Below are positions 7,129 to 16,081 of a stretch of 38,959 nt of DNA, one piece after another. Position numbers and translations under genes: made by a program. The notes under the pieces were generated by a model. It saw only the letters and a program-made list of their open reading frames with translations, searched no databases and was not told where the DNA came from. Each line of letters starts with the position of its first letter. Position 1 is the stretch's first letter. Source of the stretch: Acidimicrobiales bacterium (GTDB lineage Bacteria; Actinomycetota; Acidimicrobiia; Acidimicrobiales; Acidimicrobilacustridaceae); NCBI GenBank assembly GCA_025456085.1, contig JALOLF010000065.1, positions 1-38,959 of the forward strand, read 5' to 3'.

Positions 7129-10100
7129 GGCCTGGGACCTCCGAACACACCGGTCATGCGGCCGCCATCTTCGCGGAGCGCACCGACCCCGGCGGGGATG
7201 CCCCCGATGGTCGCGGGCCCCGCGCCGCCGGGCACCGGCGTGGCCAGGCCGACACCGGGTCGCATGGCCACCGTGAGGCGGCTCAGTCGACGGCCCCCCT
7301 CGGGCGCGGCACCGCCCCGCGCCCCCTCCAGCAGAGCCCGGACGGAGGGCTCCGTGTGGGCCAGCCCGCTGATCACCTCGTCGCCGAGCAGCAGCAGCGT
7401 GGTGGGTTCCACCGCCTCGAAGTAGCTGCCCTCGTCGCCGCCGAGCAGCGCCGTCTGGCCGAAAACGTCACCGGGTCGCAGCTCTGCGGTGGGTGCCAGC
7501 CCACCCCCCATCGCCGGCGACAGGACGCGACCCCGCCCCCGTGCCACGATCCACAACCGGCCCTGACCGTCGGGGACACCCTGACCCGGTTGCACCTCGA
7601 CGGCCTGGAGGCGGGCGGCCACACCGTGCAGCACGGCCGGGTCCACGCCGGCGAACAGCGCGACCCGGGCGAGGGCTTCGCCCGGGTCGAACACCGGCGC
7701 CGCCGAGGGCAGGGGCACCACCGCACCGGTCTGCTCGGACCACAGACGGGCATAGGCCCCGCCGAGCGCCACGAGCTCGTCGTGGGTGCCCTGCTCGACG
7801 ATGTGACCGTCGACGATCACGAAGATGCAGTCGTAATCGACCACCGAGGTGAGCCGGTGGGTGATGGCGATGGTCGTGCGGCCCTGGGCGATCCGGTTGA
7901 GGGTGGCGGTGATCTGGCGCTCGGTCTTGGGGTCGAGCGCGGAGGTGGCCTCGTCGAGCAGCAGGACTCTCGGGTTGCGCACCAGTGCCCGGGCGATGGC
8001 GACGCGCTGGCGCTGGCCGCCGGACAGCATGCCGCCGCGCTCGCCCACCGTCGTGTCGTAGCCGCGGGGCAGCTGCTCGATGAAGTCGTGCACCTCCGCC
8101 GCCCGGGCCGCCGCCTCGATCTCGGCGTCGGTCGCACCCGGCCGGCCCAGCCGGATGTTCTCCCGCACCGTCGTGTCGAACAGGAAGTTGTCCTGGAAGA
8201 CGACGCCGAGCTGGGAGCGCAGGCTGGCCACCGAGGCGTGCCGCAGGTCGGTGCCGTCGAACAGCACCGCGCCCTCGTCGGTGTCGTAGAGCCGCATGAG
8301 CAGCTGCAGCACCGTCGACTTACCCGACCCGGACGGTCCCACGAAGGCCACCCGGGACCCGGCCCGTATCACGGCGTTCACGTCGGAGAGCACCTGCCGC
8401 TCGGCGTTGTAGGAGAACCCCACCCCTACCAGACGCAGCTCGTGGGACAGGGGGGCGAGGGTCACAGCCTGCTCGGCCTCGACCAGCTCGGGCTCCTCCT
8501 CGAGCACCTCGTCGATGCGGTACAGGGCGCCGGTCGCCGACTGCACCTGCTGACCGATGCCGGTGAGCACCGTCACCGGGCTGAGCACCTCACCCATGAT
8601 CCCGAGGAAGGCCACGAGGCCACCGAAGGTGAAGTTGCCCTGGATGATGAACCACGAACCGAGCGCCAGGATGCCGAGGCGCAGGATGGTCACGACCATG
8701 TTGACCGACAACCCGAACAGCCCGCCGAAGAGGTTCAGGCGCCGCTCCGAGCGGAAGAGGCGCTCGGACAGCCGGCCGAATCGCTCGACCTCGTGGTGCT
8801 GGAGTCCGAACACCTTCACGACGGGCTCGGCGCCGTAGTTCTCCGCCGCCATCCCCATCAGCGAGCCGGTGTCCTCCTGCACGGCCAGACCCCGCTTCTG
8901 GGCGCCCTTGCTCATGCCCTTGTAGATCAGGGCCACGACGGGTGCGCCCGCCAGCACGATCAGACCGAGGGGCACGTTGATGGTGAGCATCACCACCGCC
9001 GACACCACGAGCGACAGCATCTGGAAGAGGCCGTCACGCAGCGTCGAGGTGAGCCCCTGCTCGACGACCATGACGTCGTTGAACAGGCGCGTCAGCACGT
9101 CGCCCTGCTGGTGGGTCTTGTACCAGCCGGTGGAGAGGCTCTGCTGCTTGGCGAACATCTGGCTGCGGATGTCGCGCACCACCGCGCCGCTGATCCAGGC
9201 GCTCTGGTAGTTCTGGCGCAGGCCGGCCAGCAGCGAGATGACCAACGCCACCCCCAGCGCGCCCAGGATCACCCCGACGTCACGGAACGAACCGGTGTCG
9301 ATCCCTGCGGGCAGCGCGGTGTCGAACAGACGCCGGGTGGCGAAGGGGAACACCATGGTGAAGGCCAGCGAGAGCAGCATGTAGACGAAGATCTCCGCCT
9401 GCTTCCACTTGTAGGGGCGCAGGTAGCGCAGCGACAGGCGCAGGAACTGGCCGGTCTTCACCCGCGGCCCCCCGGACAGCAGCTGCTCGCGCCAGGCCAT
9501 CTCCAACGCCGTCATCCCCAGGCCGTAGACCTCCTGCGCGGCGGCGTCGAGTCGGCCGGCCTGGGTCGTGCCGAACAGGCGGCGCAGTCCGTCCGCCTTC
9601 TCCCGTTCGACCAGGAAGCGCACGAACGACAGCGCCATCGCGGCGCGCAGCTCGCCGGTCGCCAGCGCGAGCGGTGGGAGCTCCGCGGCCAGCGGGGCCA
9701 GCTGCTCGTCGGGGTCGTCGGCCCCACTCAGCCACAGGCCGAATCCCTCGAACAGCGGCTCCAGGTCGTCGGCCGCAGGAAGGCTGGCACCGAACAGCAG
9801 CGCCAGGGGTCGGGTGGGATCTTCGGGCGGTGACTCCGAGGTCACCACCACCCAGATCTCGTTGCGCTGGGCGTCCACGATCGATCCGGAGGTGACCAGC
9901 CGCGTGGGGTCGGCGGGGTCGGGGAACGGATCCACGAGGCAGATCTGGGGCACGATCCCCCACGGTTCGGATCCGAAGCCGGCGAGCTGGCGGCGCGCCT
10001 TGCGGGCCCGGGCGGCCATCGAGCGGGCCGAGCGCTCCCCCGCCGAGCCGGGACGGAAGCGGATGGTGGCGGCGCCGTCCGCGTCGAGCGCCTGCAGCTC

Positions 10101-10562
10101 GGCCACCGAGGGACGCGCCGCCGCGGGCGAGGCCGGCGGCGCGGTGGCCGCGGCGCTCGGCACCGGCGACGGCGCCGGAGCGGCCGCCACCGGCGGGGGG
10201 GAGGTGACGGGACCGGGTGTCGGCGCCGCGGGGACCGCCGGCTCGGGCGGGATCGGGGGCGCCAGCGTGGTACGCCGGTCCGCCAGGACGGTGAGCTCGG
10301 TGTCGCCCAGGCGCACCACGTCGCCCACCCGCAGCAGCGTCGGCCCGGCGATGACGTGCCCGTTGACGCGGGTGCCGTAGGTGCTGCCGAGGTCCACGCA
10401 CACGAGCCCCTGCGGGGTGACGTCGAGCAGCACGTGGCGACGCGAGACCGAGGCGTCGAGCAGACGGATCCCCTCGACGTGGCGACCGACCTCCGTCGAC
10501 GTGGTCAGCTCGACGTCCCGAGGCTCGTCGCCGGGTTCGGCTATGCGGATCTGGAAGCCCAC
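7125..10562 (-). CDS. FHA domain - ABC exporter - cyclic-nucleotide-binding-like domain fusion
   Basis: A 1145-residue multidomain protein. Order: FHA domain at 1-95 (VGRH, SVSRRHVLL, DLGSTYGTRVNG), a Pro/Ala linker at 96-155, a soluble middle region at 156-370, an ABC exporter membrane domain at about 375-685, an ATPase domain at 705-945 (Walker A GPSGSGKST at 742-750, signature LSGGQRQR at 846-853, Walker B VLLLDE at 866-871, H-loop His in THR at 901-903), and a cNMP-binding-like domain at about 960-1080. The end of the middle region (VYGLGMTALEMAWREQL) resembles the tail of peptidase-MA-like folds, but no HExxH is seen. FHA domains bind phosphothreonine, which ties the exporter to the kinase gene divergently placed next to it. 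The GTG at 10562 has a GGAGAGG ribosome site. The exported substrate is unknown. Confidence 0.85.
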   Translation of the reverse strand: MGFQIRIAEPGDEPRDVELTTSTEVGRHVEGIRLLDASVSRRHVLLDVTPQGLVCVDLGSTYGTRVNGHVIAGPTLLRVGDVVRLGDTELTVLADRRTTLAPPIPPEPAVPAAPTPGPVTSPPPVAAAPAPSPVPSAAATAPPASPAAARPSVAELQALDADGAATIRFRPGSAGERSARSMAARARKARRQLAGFGSEPWGIVPQICLVDPFPDPADPTRLVTSGSIVDAQRNEIWVVVTSESPPEDPTRPLALLFGASLPAADDLEPLFEGFGLWLSGADDPDEQLAPLAAELPPLALATGELRAAMALSFVRFLVEREKADGLRRLFGTTQAGRLDAAAQEVYGLGMTALEMAWREQLLSGGPRVKTGQFLRLSLRYLRPYKWKQAEIFVYMLLSLAFTMVFPFATRRLFDTALPAGIDTGSFRDVGVILGALGVALVISLLAGLRQNYQSAWISGAVVRDIRSQMFAKQQSLSTGWYKTHQQGDVLTRLFNDVMVVEQGLTSTLRDGLFQMLSLVVSAVVMLTINVPLGLIVLAGAPVVALIYKGMSKGAQKRGLAVQEDTGSLMGMAAENYGAEPVVKVFGLQHHEVERFGRLSERLFRSERRLNLFGGLFGLSVNMVVTILRLGILALGSWFIIQGNFTFGGLVAFLGIMGEVLSPVTVLTGIGQQVQSATGALYRIDEVLEEEPELVEAEQAVTLAPLSHELRLVGVGFSYNAERQVLSDVNAVIRAGSRVAFVGPSGSGKSTVLQLLMRLYDTDEGAVLFDGTDLRHASVASLRSQLGVVFQDNFLFDTTVRENIRLGRPGATDAEIEAAARAAEVHDFIEQLPRGYDTTVGERGGMLSGGQRQRVAIARALVRNPRVLLLDEATSALDPKTERQITATLNRIAQGRTTIAITHRLTSVVDYDCIFVIVDGHIVEQGTHDELVALGGAYARLWSEQTGAVVPLPSAAPVFDPGEALARVALFAGVDPAVLHGVAARLQAVEVQPGQGVPDGQGRLWIVARGRGRVLSPAMGGGLAPTAELRPGDVFGQTALLGGDEGSYFEAVEPTTLLLLGDEVISGLAHTEPSVRALLEGARGGAAPEGGRRLSRLTVAMRPGVGLATPVPGGAGPATIGGIPAGVGALREDGGRMTGVFGGPRP

Positions 10563-10608
10563 ACCCTCTCCTCGCGTCGGGGCCGTCGCGCCCACACGGC
10601 CAGTGGAC

Positions 10609-10614
10609 AAGATA
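10609..10614 (-). promoter_or_regulatory. Candidate -10 box of the FHA-exporter operon (TATCTT)
   Basis: TATCTT on the minus strand, about 46 bases before the GTG at 10562. It would give a short leader that contains the GGAGAGG ribosome site. It shares the 180-base divergent region with the kinase promoter. Confidence 0.4.
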
Positions 10615-10698
10615 CGTCGCCCACGTGCCGGAGGGAGGGGACGACGGCCGCCGCCCGAGCCCGGTGCCGGTCGTCCCGTCCCCACGGGACGGGACGGG

Positions 10699-10704
10699 TA
10701 CAGT
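10699..10704 (+). promoter_or_regulatory. Candidate -10 box of the Ser/Thr kinase gene (TACAGT)
   Basis: TACAGT followed by 6 bases and then GTG at 10711, the start of a mini-ORF. Same spacing as at 3580 and 18487. Confidence 0.5.
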
Positions 10705-10710
10705 CACCCC

Positions 10711-10746
10711 GTGCTGTCCCGCGCGCCCCACGAGCGACGAGCGTGA
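10711..10746 (+). CDS. Leaderless mini-ORF (11 aa) ending in the GTGA of the kinase gene
   Basis: GTG at 10711 opens the frame VLSRAPHERRA, ending at the TGA 10744-10746, which overlaps the kinase GTG at 10743 as GTGA. It begins exactly 6 bases after the TACAGT box. The kinase start has no convincing Shine-Dalgarno sequence of its own, so restart after the mini-ORF is the likely way it is translated. Inference only. Confidence 0.4.
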   Translation: MLSRAPHERRA

Positions 10747-12577
10747 GCCTCGACCGCCAGCTCGTCGTCGCGGCGCTGCCGAACTACGACGTCGGCGAGG
10801 AGATCGGCCGGGGAGGTTGGGGCATCGTCCTGGCGGCGCAGCACCGCGATCTCGGCCGACGGGTCGCGGTCAAGCAACTCCCCCGCGCCTTCGGCGCCGA
10901 TCCGGCGGTCCGGAACCGGTTCAAGGAGGAGGCGCGGGTCGTCGCCAGCCTCGACCACCCCCACATCGTGCCCGTCTTCGACTTCGTGGAGCGCGAGGGC
11001 CTGTGCCTCATCGTGATGGAGCTGATGACCGGCGGCACGCTGTGGGACCGGTTCCTCGACCGGGGCGTGCAGTTCGACGAGGCCTGCGCCCTGATGCTCG
11101 CCGCCAGCGCGGCCCTGCACCACGCACACGGGCGGGGCATCCTGCACCGCGACATCAAGCCCGAGAACTTCCTGTTCAACGCCACGGGCGTCATCAAGCT
11201 GGGCGACTTCGGCATCGCGAAGGTCGTCGGCACCGCCAGCACGAGCCTCACCCAGGTCGGTCAGGTCATCGGCACCCCGGCCTACATGGCCCCCGAGCAG
11301 GCCATGGGCGAGAAGCTCACGCCGGCCACCGACCTGTACTCGGTGGGCGTCATGCTCTACGAGCTGCTCTCCGGCGAGCTCCCCTTCGAAGAGACCGAGG
11401 ATCCGCTGTCGCAGCTCTTCCTCAAGATCGACAGCCCACCCCGCCCGCTCGCCGACCTGCGACCGGACCTGCCCCCGGCGGTCGTGTCGGTGGTGATGCG
11501 GACCATCGACCGGAACCCGGCCGAGCGCTACGCGAGCGCCACGGAGCTCGGCGAGGCGCTCGCCCGCGCCACCACCCAGACCCTGGGCCCGGGGTGGGTC
11601 CGCAAGGCCGGCATCTGGAGCCCCTCGTCAGCGCATCGCCGCTGGTGCAGACCCCACCCGAGGCGACACCCGTCGCGCCGACACCGCCGATCCCCCCCGA
11701 TCCGGCGCCGATGCAGGACCAGCGCGACACCGTGGCGCCGGGTCTGCTCGCCGCCGCCAGCGCACCGGCACCACCCGCACCGTCCGCCCCGCAACCGCCC
11801 GGGATCCCCGCCCCTCCTCCGCCGGCCCCGCCCGCCCCTCCACCGCCGGCCCCACAGCCACAGGCGCCGGCTCCACAGCCACAGGCGCCGGCCCCACAGC
11901 CACAGGCGCCGGCCCCACAGCCACAGGCGCCCGCCCCGCCGGCGGCGCCCCCGGGACCGCCCCCCGTCGTCGCGGCGGTGGACCACGCCTCCACCACCCT
12001 CGAGTCCGGGCGTCCCACACAGATGCCGCCGCCCGGTACCCGGCCGGCGCCCCGTTCGACCACCGCCACGTCCGGCCCGGCCCCGCGTCGCCGGACGGGG
12101 CTCGTCGCTGCCGCCGTGCTCGTCGTCGTGCTGCTGGCGGCGGCCATCGCCTTCGTGTTGCTGCGCGGCGGCGACGAGGAGCAGGACGCGGGCGGCTCCG
12201 GCGATGCCGGCGGCGCCGGCCAGCAGGAGACGACGGCCGCACCCGACCCGACCCTGCTCCGCGAGCCCGACGCCGTGGGCGCACCACCGGCGCCCGACGG
12301 GCTGACCATCGCCGCGGTCGGAAGCGACGGCGACTCGCTGGTGGTCGACTGGGACGACGACGACCCCGCCGAGGGGACCACGTACCAGGTGGTCGTGTAC
12401 ACCGCGGAGGCCACCGAGCTGTGGCCCACCGCCGACGGCCCGACAACCGTCGAGCTGACCGATGGCACACCGGTCTGCGTGGAGGTCGTGGCGCTGGACG
12501 CCCGTTGGCGACGCAGCGACCCCGTGTGCGCCAACGACGGGGATGCCACGGACCTCGTGGTCCACGACGAGCTGTGA
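10743..12577 (+). CDS. Transmembrane Ser/Thr protein kinase (PknB-type), reading frame broken at about 11621
   Basis: The first 293 codons encode a complete Hanks-type kinase: glycine loop IGRGGWG (21-27), Lys44 in VAVK, HRDIKPEN (135-142), DFG (155-157) and GTPAYMAPEQ (177-186). Catalytic residues are intact. The rest lies in a different frame: a Pro-rich linker with four PQPQAPA repeats, one membrane helix (around 12098-12166) and an extracellular domain of about 130 residues resembling a fibronectin-type fold. The shift falls at the CCCC run 11621-11624. One extra C there would restore a single 611-residue protein reading WSPLVSASPLVQTPP across the join. The gene is divergent from the FHA-exporter operon, whose FHA domain is a natural reader of its phosphorylation. 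Confidence 0.8.
11851..11934 (+). repeat. 21-bp tandem repeat (4 copies) in the kinase linker
   Basis: Four near-identical 21-base units encode PQPQAPA between the kinase domain and the membrane helix. Copies differ by a single base in the first unit's end, suggesting recent expansion. Confidence 0.85.
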
Positions 12578-12627
12578 GACGAGACCGGCGCCGTAACGAC
12601 GCCGCCACGACAGGAGTCTGACGCGCC

Positions 12628-13395
12628 ATGGGTCTGCTCGACGGCAAACGACTCCTGCTCACCGGTGTCCTCACGGACGCCTCGCTCGCCTTCGGCGTGG
12701 CCCGCCTCGCCCAGCAGGAGGGCGCCGAGGTGCTGCTCACCAGTGCCGGCAGGACGCTGCGTCACACCGAGCGCGCCGCACGCAAGCTCCCGGAGAGCCC
12801 CGAGGTCCTCGAGCTCGACGTCACGGACCCGACCCACGTGGCCCGCGTCCGCGAACAGGTGGCGCAACGCTGGGACCGGGTCGACGGCGCCCTGCACGCC
12901 ATCGGCTTCGCCCCGCCGGTGTGCCTCGGCGGCACGTTCCTCGACGCCGGCTGGGAGGACGTGTCGGTGGCGCTGCAGGTCTCGGCGTACTCGCTGAAGG
13001 CGTTGAGCGACATCGTCGCCCCGCTCATGGTCGACGGCGGTTCGATCGTGGGACTCGACTTCGACGCCACCGTCTCGTGGCCGGCGTACGACTGGATGGG
13101 GGTGGCCAAGTCTGCCCTGGAATCGACCTCCCGCTACCTGGCCCGCTACCTGGGCCCTTCCGGGATCCGCGTCAACCTGGTCTCGGCCGGTCCCATCAAG
13201 ACCGTCGCGGCCCGTTCCATCCCGGGCTTCGGACGTTTCGAGGACGTCTGGGACGACCGGGCGCCGCTGGGCTGGAACGTGAAGGACTCCGAGGCCGTGG
13301 CCAAGGCCTGCGTGGCGCTGCTGTCGGACTGGTTCCCGGCCACCACGGGCGAGGTCGTGCACGTGGACGGCGGCTTCCACGCCATGGGGGCCTGA
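12628..13395 (+). CDS. fabI: Enoyl-[acyl-carrier-protein] reductase (NADH), InhA/FabI type
   Basis: A 255-residue short-chain-dehydrogenase-type protein that reduces the 2,3-double bond of enoyl-ACP in fatty acid elongation. FabI/InhA marks: the N-terminus LLDGKRLLLTGVLTDASLAFG with the altered glycine motif, LDVTDPTHV, HAIGFAP, and the active site Tyr154 and Lys161 in PAYDWMGVAKSALE, very close to the mycobacterial InhA site. It ends with the NADH-fold block TGEVVHVDGGFHAMGA. An AGGAG ribosome site lies upstream of the ATG at 12628. The gene stands alone, without a neighbouring fabG/mabA, 50 bases after the kinase gene on the same strand. Confidence 0.92.
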   Translation: MGLLDGKRLLLTGVLTDASLAFGVARLAQQEGAEVLLTSAGRTLRHTERAARKLPESPEVLELDVTDPTHVARVREQVAQRWDRVDGALHAIGFAPPVCLGGTFLDAGWEDVSVALQVSAYSLKALSDIVAPLMVDGGSIVGLDFDATVSWPAYDWMGVAKSALESTSRYLARYLGPSGIRVNLVSAGPIKTVAARSIPGFGRFEDVWDDRAPLGWNVKDSEAVAKACVALLSDWFPATTGEVVHVDGGFHAMGA

Positions 13396-13397
13396 GC

Positions 13398-13414
13398 GGC
13401 GCCGAGCCGGCGCG
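13398..13414. terminator. Short GC hairpin between convergent genes
   Basis: GCGCCG (13399-13404) and CGGCGC (13408-13413) pair around a 3-base loop in the 19-base gap between fabI and the phosphotransferase gene. No T-run; weak candidate for a two-way terminator. Confidence 0.3.
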
Positions 13415-14815
13415 TCAGCCGTCGAGGTCCCCCGGGTCGGCGTAGCCCGGGTTGGCCACCCGCAGCTTGTCGAGCACCGCAGCCCAGATCACCGAGCGCA
13501 CCCCGGGGTCGTCCGACGCCAGCCGCCCGGTGCGCAGGGCCTCCGCCAGCGCCGCGTCGCTGTCGAGGCCCAACCCCGCCAGTCGCTGCCGATGGGCGTG
13601 CGCCTGGGCGGGGCCCGCCAGCAGCTCACGCTCGACCATGGCCAGGACGTTGCCCGCCACCCGGGCGTGGAACTGCACCCGACCTTCGGTGGCGCCCAGG
13701 ACCTCACCGGCCAGGAACTCCCGCACCGCCTCGACGAGTTGGGCGGCACTCGGGGCGTCGTGCACGTCCGGGGCAGGGTCCACGCCAGCCGGCAGGGGTT
13801 CGGGACGTGGATCGTCGCGACCCAGCAGCAGCCACAGGTCGTACTCCGTCTCGCATACCCGGCGACCGATGGCGGCGAGCTCCACCGAGCGGCTGGCGCC
13901 GGACAGGTGCCCCGACGCCTGCACGATGCAGATCACCCCCCAGCGCAGGGTGCCGAGCACCTCCCACCACCGCACGGCGGCGGGGTCGACCGGCCCGCCC
14001 CCGGCCGATTCATAGCCGGCGAAGAGCTCCTCGTAGGTGCCCAGCCCGGCGACCGGCGCACCGGCGCCGAACCGCCAGGCCCGGGTGCACAGCCAACCCA
14101 GGTCCTCCATGGGGTCGCCCACGTGGGCCAGCTCCCAGTCGAGCACCGCCACCAGGCCCTCGGGCCCGACGAGGAGGTTCCCGAGCCGGAAGTCGCCGTG
14201 CACCACCGTGCGACGCGTCGACGGGGGCCGGTGCTGGTCCAGCCAGCGCAACGCCACCTCGAACGCCGGGTGGGGCTGGCCGAACAGATCGAGCAGGTCG
14301 CGGAGCTGGCCCACCGGGTCGGGGGCGGGGTAGCCCTCGGCGGCGGAGAGGGGGATGCGGTGGATGGCCGCCAGGGCAGCGGCGGCGTCGGCCACGAGCC
14401 GGGACCGGGCCGTGGCCCAGGACGCGTCGCGCAGCAGCCGCCGGGGGATGGTCTCCCCCGCCAGACGCCCGGTGACGAGGAAGCGTCCCCCGAGGGGTTG
14501 CGGGTCGTCGCCGGCCAGCACGACCGGTGGCACCGGCACCCCGGCCCGGGCCGCGGCCCGCAAGAGCCTGGCCTCGGCCTCGAGTCCGGCTGGTGCTCCC
14601 CCGACCGAGCCGCGCCGCTCCCGCTGGAGGATGCGTTGCTCGACGACCGGCGCCGCGGCGCCGACGGGTACGGGTGCGACCGTGTCGAACGAGAAGGTCT
14701 CGCGTGACGCGCCACCGGAGAGTCGCTGCAGGTCGCGCACCGCCACCGGCACGCCCGCAGCGCCGCCGAGCACGGCGGCCAGCGCTGCGGCGAGCTCGTC
14801 GTTCGTCGGGGCCAC
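13415..14815 (-). CDS. Aminoglycoside phosphotransferase-family (ACAD10/11-like) kinase with DUF6285-like C-terminus
   Basis: A 466-residue protein. The N-terminal 340 residues are an APH/choline-kinase-like fold: LSGGASRETFSF (nucleotide loop, 32-43), VVHGDFRLGN (catalytic HGDxxxxN, 204-213) and VLDWE (Mg-binding, 224-228). The form with GGRFLVTGRLAGETIP is the one usually found with acyl-CoA dehydrogenases rather than in drug resistance. The last 100 residues (QLVEAVREFLAGEVLG...RVAGNVLAMVERELL) look like DUF6285, often found beside or fused to this kinase family. The GTG at 14815 has an excellent GGGAGGAA ribosome site 5-6 bases upstream. It follows the M23 gene by 16 bases, so is probably cotranscribed. 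The true substrate is unknown. Confidence 0.82.
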   Translation of the reverse strand: MAPTNDELAAALAAVLGGAAGVPVAVRDLQRLSGGASRETFSFDTVAPVPVGAAAPVVEQRILQRERRGSVGGAPAGLEAEARLLRAAARAGVPVPPVVLAGDDPQPLGGRFLVTGRLAGETIPRRLLRDASWATARSRLVADAAAALAAIHRIPLSAAEGYPAPDPVGQLRDLLDLFGQPHPAFEVALRWLDQHRPPSTRRTVVHGDFRLGNLLVGPEGLVAVLDWELAHVGDPMEDLGWLCTRAWRFGAGAPVAGLGTYEELFAGYESAGGGPVDPAAVRWWEVLGTLRWGVICIVQASGHLSGASRSVELAAIGRRVCETEYDLWLLLGRDDPRPEPLPAGVDPAPDVHDAPSAAQLVEAVREFLAGEVLGATEGRVQFHARVAGNVLAMVERELLAGPAQAHAHRQRLAGLGLDSDAALAEALRTGRLASDDPGVRSVIWAAVLDKLRVANPGYADPGDLDG

Positions 14816-14831
14816 CGCTTCCTCCCGACGA

Positions 14832-16016
14832 TCAGCAGTGGGCGGCGACGGTCGGATAGGGGTTGACGGCGTTGCCCTGCCCGCCGAGATGGATCTCGAA
14901 GTGCAGGTGCGTGCCGGTCCCCCGGGCGTCACCGGTGTCGCCCACGTAGCCCACCACCGTCCCCGCCGGCAGGCGGCCGGAGGGGATGGACGCATAGGCG
15001 TCCATATGGGTGCCGTAGTAGTAGTTCCCGTCGTCGCCCAGCAGGTGGAACGACAGCCCGCCCACGCTGTTGCTGCGTTGGCTCACGGTGCCGCTCACGG
15101 GGATCACCACCGGCGTACCTCTCGGCGACATCAGGTCGACCCCGCGGTGGGCCCGCCCGCCGGGTCGCGGCGCTCCCCAGGAGTCCACGAAGCTGACGGG
15201 GCCCCGGACCGGACACACCCAGCCGCCGCTGGGCGGCGGGCTGGTGGGCGGCGGTGGCGCCACCGACGTGGGTGGTGGTGCAGGGGTCGCCGTCGTGGGG
15301 GCCTGGCCACCGGTCGTCGGCGCACTCGGCGCGGGCGTTGCGCCCGGCGCCACCGTCGAACCCCCCGGTGCGGTCGTCGTCGGAGCCGTCGTCGAGGTCG
15401 TCGTGGAGGTGGCGGCGGCCTGGCGGGCCCGTTCCTCGGCCTGGCGGCGGGCCTCCTCCTCGCGCTGGCGCTGCTCCTCGGCCAAGCGCGCTCGCTCGAC
15501 CTCCTCCAGGGTCGCGAGCTCGGCGTACAGCTCCTCCTGACGCTCCTCGAGCTCGTCCAGGGCTGCTTCCTGCTCCGCCCGGGTGGCGGCGAGCCGGTCG
15601 CTGGCGTCTTCCAGACGGGCCTTGGTGGCCCGGTACTGATCGACGGCGTCCAGGTTCTCGTCCGACACGGATCGGGCGAGCGCGTCGGCTCGCACCTGTC
15701 GGTTCAGATCGCCACCGGGCTCGAAGAGCGCCACCTCGTCGGGCTGGGTGTAGCGCACCACGGCCAGTCGGGCGACCTCTTCACGGAGTCCGGCCAGCTC
15801 CGCGTCGGCGGCGGCACGCTCCGCTTCGGCGGCGGCGGCCTCGTCCTCCAGCGCGGCCAGCTCGACCTGGAGATCCTCGATGGCCTGGGTGGCCTCCCGG
15901 GCGCGGACCCGGGCGTCGTCGAGGCCGGGGGTGCGCTGGGCCGACACGTCGGGCGCGGCCCACACCAGGCACAGGACCGCGGTCAGGGACGCGCTCAGGA
16001 GACGGATGACGCGCAT
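14832..16016 (-). CDS. Secreted M23 (LytM) peptidoglycan endopeptidase with coiled coil
   Basis: A 394-residue protein. It has a signal peptide (about 1-26, cleavage after VSA), long charged helices predicted to form coiled coils (30-200), a Thr/Pro-rich linker (203-263) and a C-terminal M23 metallopeptidase domain (265-394). Zinc ligands are present: His290 and Asp294 in HRGVD, and His372 in HLHFE with His370 as catalytic partner. The layout is that of EnvC/RipA-partner-like cell-wall hydrolases that cut peptide cross-links during division; the intact ligands suggest it is an active enzyme. A TAGCCT box lies 9 bases upstream of the ATG. Confidence 0.88.
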   Translation of the reverse strand: MRVIRLLSASLTAVLCLVWAAPDVSAQRTPGLDDARVRAREATQAIEDLQVELAALEDEAAAAEAERAAADAELAGLREEVARLAVVRYTQPDEVALFEPGGDLNRQVRADALARSVSDENLDAVDQYRATKARLEDASDRLAATRAEQEAALDELEERQEELYAELATLEEVERARLAEEQRQREEEARRQAEERARQAAATSTTTSTTAPTTTAPGGSTVAPGATPAPSAPTTGGQAPTTATPAPPPTSVAPPPPTSPPPSGGWVCPVRGPVSFVDSWGAPRPGGRAHRGVDLMSPRGTPVVIPVSGTVSQRSNSVGGLSFHLLGDDGNYYYGTHMDAYASIPSGRLPAGTVVGYVGDTGDARGTGTHLHFEIHLGGQGNAVNPYPTVAAHC

Positions 16017-16025
16017 GATCGGAGC

Positions 16026-16031
16026 AGGCTA
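16026..16031 (-). promoter_or_regulatory. Candidate -10 box of the M23 gene (TAGCCT)
   Basis: TAGCCT on the minus strand ends 9 bases before the ATG at 16016, giving an almost leaderless transcript. Confidence 0.45.
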
Positions 16032-16081
16032 CCCCACTCCCACGGAAATGTTGCGATCGCGTGACGCCCACGCCGGGCCGC

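Noticed and set aside
6984-9833. Open frame of 949 codons on the plus strand, rich in His, Gln and Val
   Set aside because: Antisense to the ABC exporter with its intact Walker and signature motifs; no domain is seen.
13415-14815. Assignment as an aminoglycoside resistance enzyme
   Set aside because: Despite the APH fold, the motif context and DUF6285-like C-terminus match the metabolic ACAD10/11-type kinases.
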